Source: RAM1 sp041905405
Lineage (GTDB): Bacteria; Pseudomonadota; Gammaproteobacteria; Burkholderiales; Burkholderiaceae_C
DNA: 64,000 nt
Assembly: GCA_041905405.1 (NCBI GenBank)
Contig: JAYRLC010000012.1
Location: forward strand, 1-64,000
Direction of reading: 5' to 3'
Shown: positions 60,850 to 64,000 of the stretch, one piece after another
Layout of the letters: the number at the start of each line of letters is the position of its first letter
Position numbering within the stretch: position 1 is the stretch's first letter
Position numbers and translations under genes: made by a program
The notes under the pieces: model-generated
Told to the model about the DNA's origin: nothing
What the model saw: the letters and a program-made list of their open reading frames with translations, nothing else
Databases searched by the model: none

Positions 60850-62207
60850 AACCAGGTCCGCACGGCATCGACGACGATGCCGTCGTCGTCGATCACATAC
60901 AGCACCTGCCACTTGTCGAAGGTCGTGCAAGGGTGCGAGACGCCCAGGCTCACCAGGTCGCCGACTTCGACGCCGTGTCCGGGCGCCAGCGTGAGGTTGG
61001 TGTGCTGGTCGCTCACCATGCTGATTTTTGCGTCCGCGGGCAAGCGGCCCCATTGGCCGGTTGCCGCACGGTGCCAGCGCACAGGCACGGGGTTGCCGGC
61101 GTCCTGGCCATAGTCGCGCCTTCCGGCGCACAGGATGATGGTCTGGGCGTCGGGCGCCGAGATGACCTGGCCCCAGACCTCCAGGGCCGGCTGGAGCCTG
61201 CGGCCTGGGCGACCCGTGCCCTGTTCGGCGTTTGCGTCGGCCGGCTCCAGGCCAAGCCGCTGCTCGACCTCGCCCTGCAGCGAGCGGTACAGCTGGTTGT
61301 CATGCGTCAGGTAGCACCCGCTGCGCACCACGATGCGACTGGGCCGGGACAGCCTGACGGCCGCGAACTCTTCCAGCACCAGGTCATAAAACGCCGAGCC
61401 GCCAGCGCTGAGGATCACGTGCCCGCTGTCAAAGTAGCCCCCGCGATCCACTTCGCGCACCACCCCGGCCATGTGGCGCAGAAAGGCGCGTGCATTGGTT
61501 TCGCGATCAGCCGGCCCGCCGTACTGGTTCAGCCCTTCAAAGCCGGCGACACCCACCAGTGTCAGCGCACCCGCCGTCTGGCGGACGGCGGCGCAGACGC
61601 GCAGCGCGTCGTCCAGGGTGCGCACACCGCAGCGGCCATTGGGGTAGCCTACTTCCAGCAGCACCTGCAGCGGCCGTTGCGCGCCATGCTGCTGTGCTGC
61701 CGTGCGCAGCCGCTTCACGCCTTCGACCGAGTCGACATAGAGGTAGAAGTCAAACGCCGGGTCGGCGTTGAGTTGCGCCACGTACCAGGCCAGCTCCTGC
61801 TGGCCCACGGCTTCGTTGGCCAGCAGGATGCGTCGCCACCCTGCGGCGCGCGCCACGCGCACCTGGTGGAAAGTCGCCAGGGTCAACGCCCAGCAGCCGC
61901 CGTCGGCCTGCAGCGCAAACAGCTCCGGGCTCATGCTGGTTTTGCCGTGGGGTGCCAGGTAGCCGTTGCGCTCACGCATCAGGCTGTGGAACCAGGCGCC
62001 GTTGCTGCGCAGCGCGCTGCGCCGCAGCGTGGCCACGGGAAACGGCAGGTCCTGGGCCGGCACCGAGGCAGCCCTTGCCGCCACCTCTTCGCGCCGCAGG
62101 CCGTCAAAAGCCTGGGGCACGCCTTTCATCAACGCGGACAACGTCCACGAAAGACCCGTCGCGCTGGGATCCAGCGGCGGGTCGTCGAACGTCAGGGGTT
62201 GGTTCAT
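60846..62207 (-). CDS. DSD1/D-threonine aldolase-like PLP enzyme (amino acid deaminase)
   Basis: 453 residues. The N-terminal alanine-racemase-like barrel has PLP Lys89 in YLAPHGKTSMSPELF. ILLANEAVGQQELAWYV and LLEVGYPNGRCGVRT follow. The C-terminal metal site is SLGVSHPCTTFDKW with His and Cys ligands, typical of D-serine dehydratase/D-threonine aldolase-like enzymes. It would deaminate or cleave a hydroxy-D-amino acid. Its end overlaps the kinase remnant by 4 bp. The start overlaps the upstream Bug gene by 4 bp, so both are co-translated. Confidence 0.85.
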   Translation of the reverse strand: MNQPLTFDDPPLDPSATGLSWTLSALMKGVPQAFDGLRREEVAARAASVPAQDLPFPVATLRRSALRSNGAWFHSLMRERNGYLAPHGKTSMSPELFALQADGGCWALTLATFHQVRVARAAGWRRILLANEAVGQQELAWYVAQLNADPAFDFYLYVDSVEGVKRLRTAAQQHGAQRPLQVLLEVGYPNGRCGVRTLDDALRVCAAVRQTAGALTLVGVAGFEGLNQYGGPADRETNARAFLRHMAGVVREVDRGGYFDSGHVILSAGGSAFYDLVLEEFAAVRLSRPSRIVVRSGCYLTHDNQLYRSLQGEVEQRLGLEPADANAEQGTGRPGRRLQPALEVWGQVISAPDAQTIILCAGRRDYGQDAGNPVPVRWHRAATGQWGRLPADAKISMVSDQHTNLTLAPGHGVEVGDLVSLGVSHPCTTFDKWQVLYVIDDDGIVVDAVRTWF

Positions 62208-63217
62208 TCCAGCACGATACCTGCCTTCTTGACCACATCGTCCCAGCGCGCCTCTTCGGCGGCGATGATGGCGCCAGCCTGCGCCGACGTCGCGGGCGGG
62301 TACACCTGCACGCCGCCGATGGATTTGACCTTGGGGTAGAAGTTGCTGCCGGCAAGGACCTTGTTGGCGGCGGCGTTCAGTTTGGCCACGACATCGGCCG
62401 GTGTCTGTTTGGGCGCCACCAGCACGAAGCTGGCGCGGGCGTTGAAGCCCGGCAGGCCTGCCTCGGTAAACGTCGGCAGCTCGGGAAAGTCGCCGTCGCG
62501 CCTGTCCGCGGCCACGGCGAAGCTCTTGACCTTGCCGGCGCGCGCAAACTCCATGCCTCCGGTCGGCAGGAACGCGTAGCTGATGCGGTCGGACATCAGT
62601 TCGGGCAGCACCTGGTTGGCGCCCTTGTAGGGAACGTGCAGCGTCTTGACCCCGATCTGGATGTTGAACATTTCCCCGATCACATGAGGCGGCGAGGCGA
62701 CGCCGCCCGATGCGAACGTGTATTTGGCGGGATTGGCCTTGAGCAGCGCGATAAACTCCTGCAGGTTGCGGGCGGGCACGTTGGGCGATGTGAACAGGAC
62801 AAAGCCAAAGCTCAGCACATTGGCGACCGGCGCGAAATCGCGGATGCCGGTGTAGGGCAGTTTCGACTGGATGGACGGCGGCACGATTGCCGGAAGGTTG
62901 GCAAAGAACAGCGTGTGGCCGTCGGCCGGCGCGCGCGCCACCATGGCGCCGGCGATCGACTGCGCCGCGCCCGGCCGGTTGTCAACGATCACCGGTGTTT
63001 TGAGTTCCGTCGACAGGTCGTCCGCGAACGCGCGTGCAGCCTGGTCCGTGACGCTGCCGGGCGCAAAAGGCACAACGATGGTCACGGCCCTGGCGGGAAA
63101 CTGCTGTGCCAGCGCGCTACCGGCACCCGCCAGCGCAAGGAGCGCCACGGCGCAGGCGCTGCGGCGCGATACCGTGCGGGTCGCGGACGGACGGGGAGTG
63201 CGGGTGATGGGTGTCAT
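62204..63217 (-). CDS. Bug-family tripartite tricarboxylate transporter substrate-binding protein
   Basis: 337 residues with a long signal peptide (about 1-38; SACAVALLALAGAGSALAQ). Bug motifs: VTIVVPFAPGSVTDQAARAF, VIVDNRPGAAQSIAG and VASPPHVIGEMFNIQIG, followed by HVPYKGANQVLPELMSD. It binds a small carboxylate or amino-acid-like ligand in the periplasm. Coupled by a 4-bp overlap to the PLP enzyme, so its ligand may be that enzyme's substrate. It is 39 bp downstream of the DJ-1-type gene. Confidence 0.9.
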   Translation of the reverse strand: MTPITRTPRPSATRTVSRRSACAVALLALAGAGSALAQQFPARAVTIVVPFAPGSVTDQAARAFADDLSTELKTPVIVDNRPGAAQSIAGAMVARAPADGHTLFFANLPAIVPPSIQSKLPYTGIRDFAPVANVLSFGFVLFTSPNVPARNLQEFIALLKANPAKYTFASGGVASPPHVIGEMFNIQIGVKTLHVPYKGANQVLPELMSDRISYAFLPTGGMEFARAGKVKSFAVAADRRDGDFPELPTFTEAGLPGFNARASFVLVAPKQTPADVVAKLNAAANKVLAGSNFYPKVKSIGGVQVYPPATSAQAGAIIAAEEARWDDVVKKAGIVLE

Positions 63218-63256
63218 GGGGCTTCCTTGTGAAGGGTCGGTCGGGTCGGGGAGGGG

Positions 63257-63955
63257 TCAGTGCTGTGCGGCAAGGCGCCGGGCGGCTCGCGCGACGGCCG
63301 GGTCGGCCGACTCGCGCATCAGCGTCTGCAGCGGGGCGCGGGCGCGCGCAACGCGCTCAGGGCCGGCCTTGTCGGGCGAGCCGCTGTCCAGCGGAGGCTG
63401 GGGGTTGTATTCCAGGCCCAGCTGGATCATGCGGGCAGCTTCCTCGCCCGCGAGCTCCGCCGCCAGCGTGAACGCAAAGTCGATGCCTGACGTGACGCCG
63501 CCGCCGGACAGGCGGTTGCGGTCGTGCACCACGCGCGCGTCGACCGGCTGCGCGCCGAACTGCGGCAGGTAGTGGCGCCACATCCAGTGGCAGGTGGACT
63601 GGTAGCCCTGCAGCAGCCCGGCCGCGCCGAGCAGCAGCGACCCGTTGCAGACCGACGTGACGTAGCGCGCCCCCTGTCCCTGCGCGCGCAGGAAGTCGAG
63701 GGTCTGCGCGTCGTCCAGCTGCTCGATGACGCCGAAGCCGCCCGGCGCGCACAGCACGTCGAACTGCGGGCAGTTCTCGAACGTGATGGTCGGGTTCAGC
63801 GAGAAGCCCACGTCGGTAACCAGTGGCTCCATCGTTTTCCAGGCCAGGTGCACCTTTGCGCCGGGCACGCGGCTGAGAACCTGCGCCGGACCGGTGAGGT
63901 CCAGCTGCGTGACTTTCGGAAAGACCAGGAATCCGATGTGGATGGGGTTTGTCAT
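63257..63955 (-). CDS. DJ-1/PfpI-family protein, isonitrile hydratase-like
   Basis: 232 residues. The nucleophile elbow is YVTSVCNGSLLLGAAGLL with Cys103. It begins HIGFLVFPKVTQLDLTGPAQ and shares with Pseudomonas isonitrile hydratase (InhA) the segments VLCAPGGFGVIEQLDDAQ, SGGGVTSGIDFAFTLAAEL and QLGLEYNPQPPLDSGSPDKA. The enzyme hydrates isonitriles to N-substituted formamides; other DJ-1 roles cannot be excluded. There is no AraC HTH at the C-terminus. First gene of the terminal minus-strand cluster. Confidence 0.83.
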   Translation of the reverse strand: MTNPIHIGFLVFPKVTQLDLTGPAQVLSRVPGAKVHLAWKTMEPLVTDVGFSLNPTITFENCPQFDVLCAPGGFGVIEQLDDAQTLDFLRAQGQGARYVTSVCNGSLLLGAAGLLQGYQSTCHWMWRHYLPQFGAQPVDARVVHDRNRLSGGGVTSGIDFAFTLAAELAGEEAARMIQLGLEYNPQPPLDSGSPDKAGPERVARARAPLQTLMRESADPAVARAARRLAAQH

Positions 63956-64000
63956 GGGGATGCGGAAAGTTCAGGGCGATGGTGCATTGTTTGCGCCACA

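Overview
The window is GC-rich (about 68-70 percent by eye) and carries gene families typical of Burkholderiales, most likely Comamonadaceae. Pointers are two Bug-type solute-binding receptors, a TorF-family porin ahead of glnK-amtB, a homoprotocatechuate (hpa) meta-cleavage operon, lplT next to alr, and radA/ilvE/waaF core genes. No rRNA, tRNA, CRISPR array, integrase or insertion sequence was recognised. The genus assignment is an inference from gene content only.

Layout. 1-3146: the 5' end of comM/yifB, then a nitrogen-control operon torF-glnK-amtB behind a good sigma-54 promoter and an NtrC-like site, closed by a textbook terminator. 3177-7525: sugar epimerase/lactonase pair and glycolate oxidase subunits glcE and glcF. 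7676-17845: mostly single genes: a WYL regulator, a membrane LytTR regulator facing an acyltransferase, glutathione peroxidase, an unusual response regulator, transporters (EamA, LplT), alanine racemase, a lone PAS protein and an AraC regulator. 17993-19688: EamA transporter joined to a VapBC/FitAB-like toxin-antitoxin pair. 19700-29495: a minus-strand catabolic operon, hpaE-hpaD-hpaF-hpaH-hpaI followed by an IlvD/Edd dehydratase, a Bug receptor, a class II aldolase-like protein and a PanE-like reductase, headed by the regulator hpaR with a clear palindromic operator. hpaG is absent from this cluster. 29567-35035: an atypical SDR, radA, ilvE, a small zinc protein, waaF and a carboxymuconolactone decarboxylase-like protein. 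35037-35606: an intergenic block of inverted repeats plus a terminator.

35774-52131 is the richest part: a CpxA/CpxR-like two-component system transcribed away from an acyl-CoA ligase that overlaps pelA and leads a complete pelABCDEFG exopolysaccharide operon. A CpxR-type direct repeat lies between the two units. PelA keeps its hydrolase and deacetylase residues, but the c-di-GMP site of PelD looks altered. A ParE-type toxin-antitoxin pair with its own palindromic operator follows.

54107-64000 holds ampG, an M48 protease, a D-amino-acid oxidase-like enzyme and a metallo-beta-lactamase-fold hydrolase. Next comes a visibly lower-GC two-gene island: an OLD-family ATPase/TOPRIM nuclease overlapping a short UvrD-like helicase, i.e. 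a compact Gabija-like anti-phage module. It abuts the decayed remains of a hydrogen-sensing locus (regulatory NiFe-hydrogenase large subunit and a histidine-kinase ATPase piece joined head to head). The window ends with a D-amino-acid PLP enzyme, a Bug receptor and an isonitrile-hydratase-like protein.
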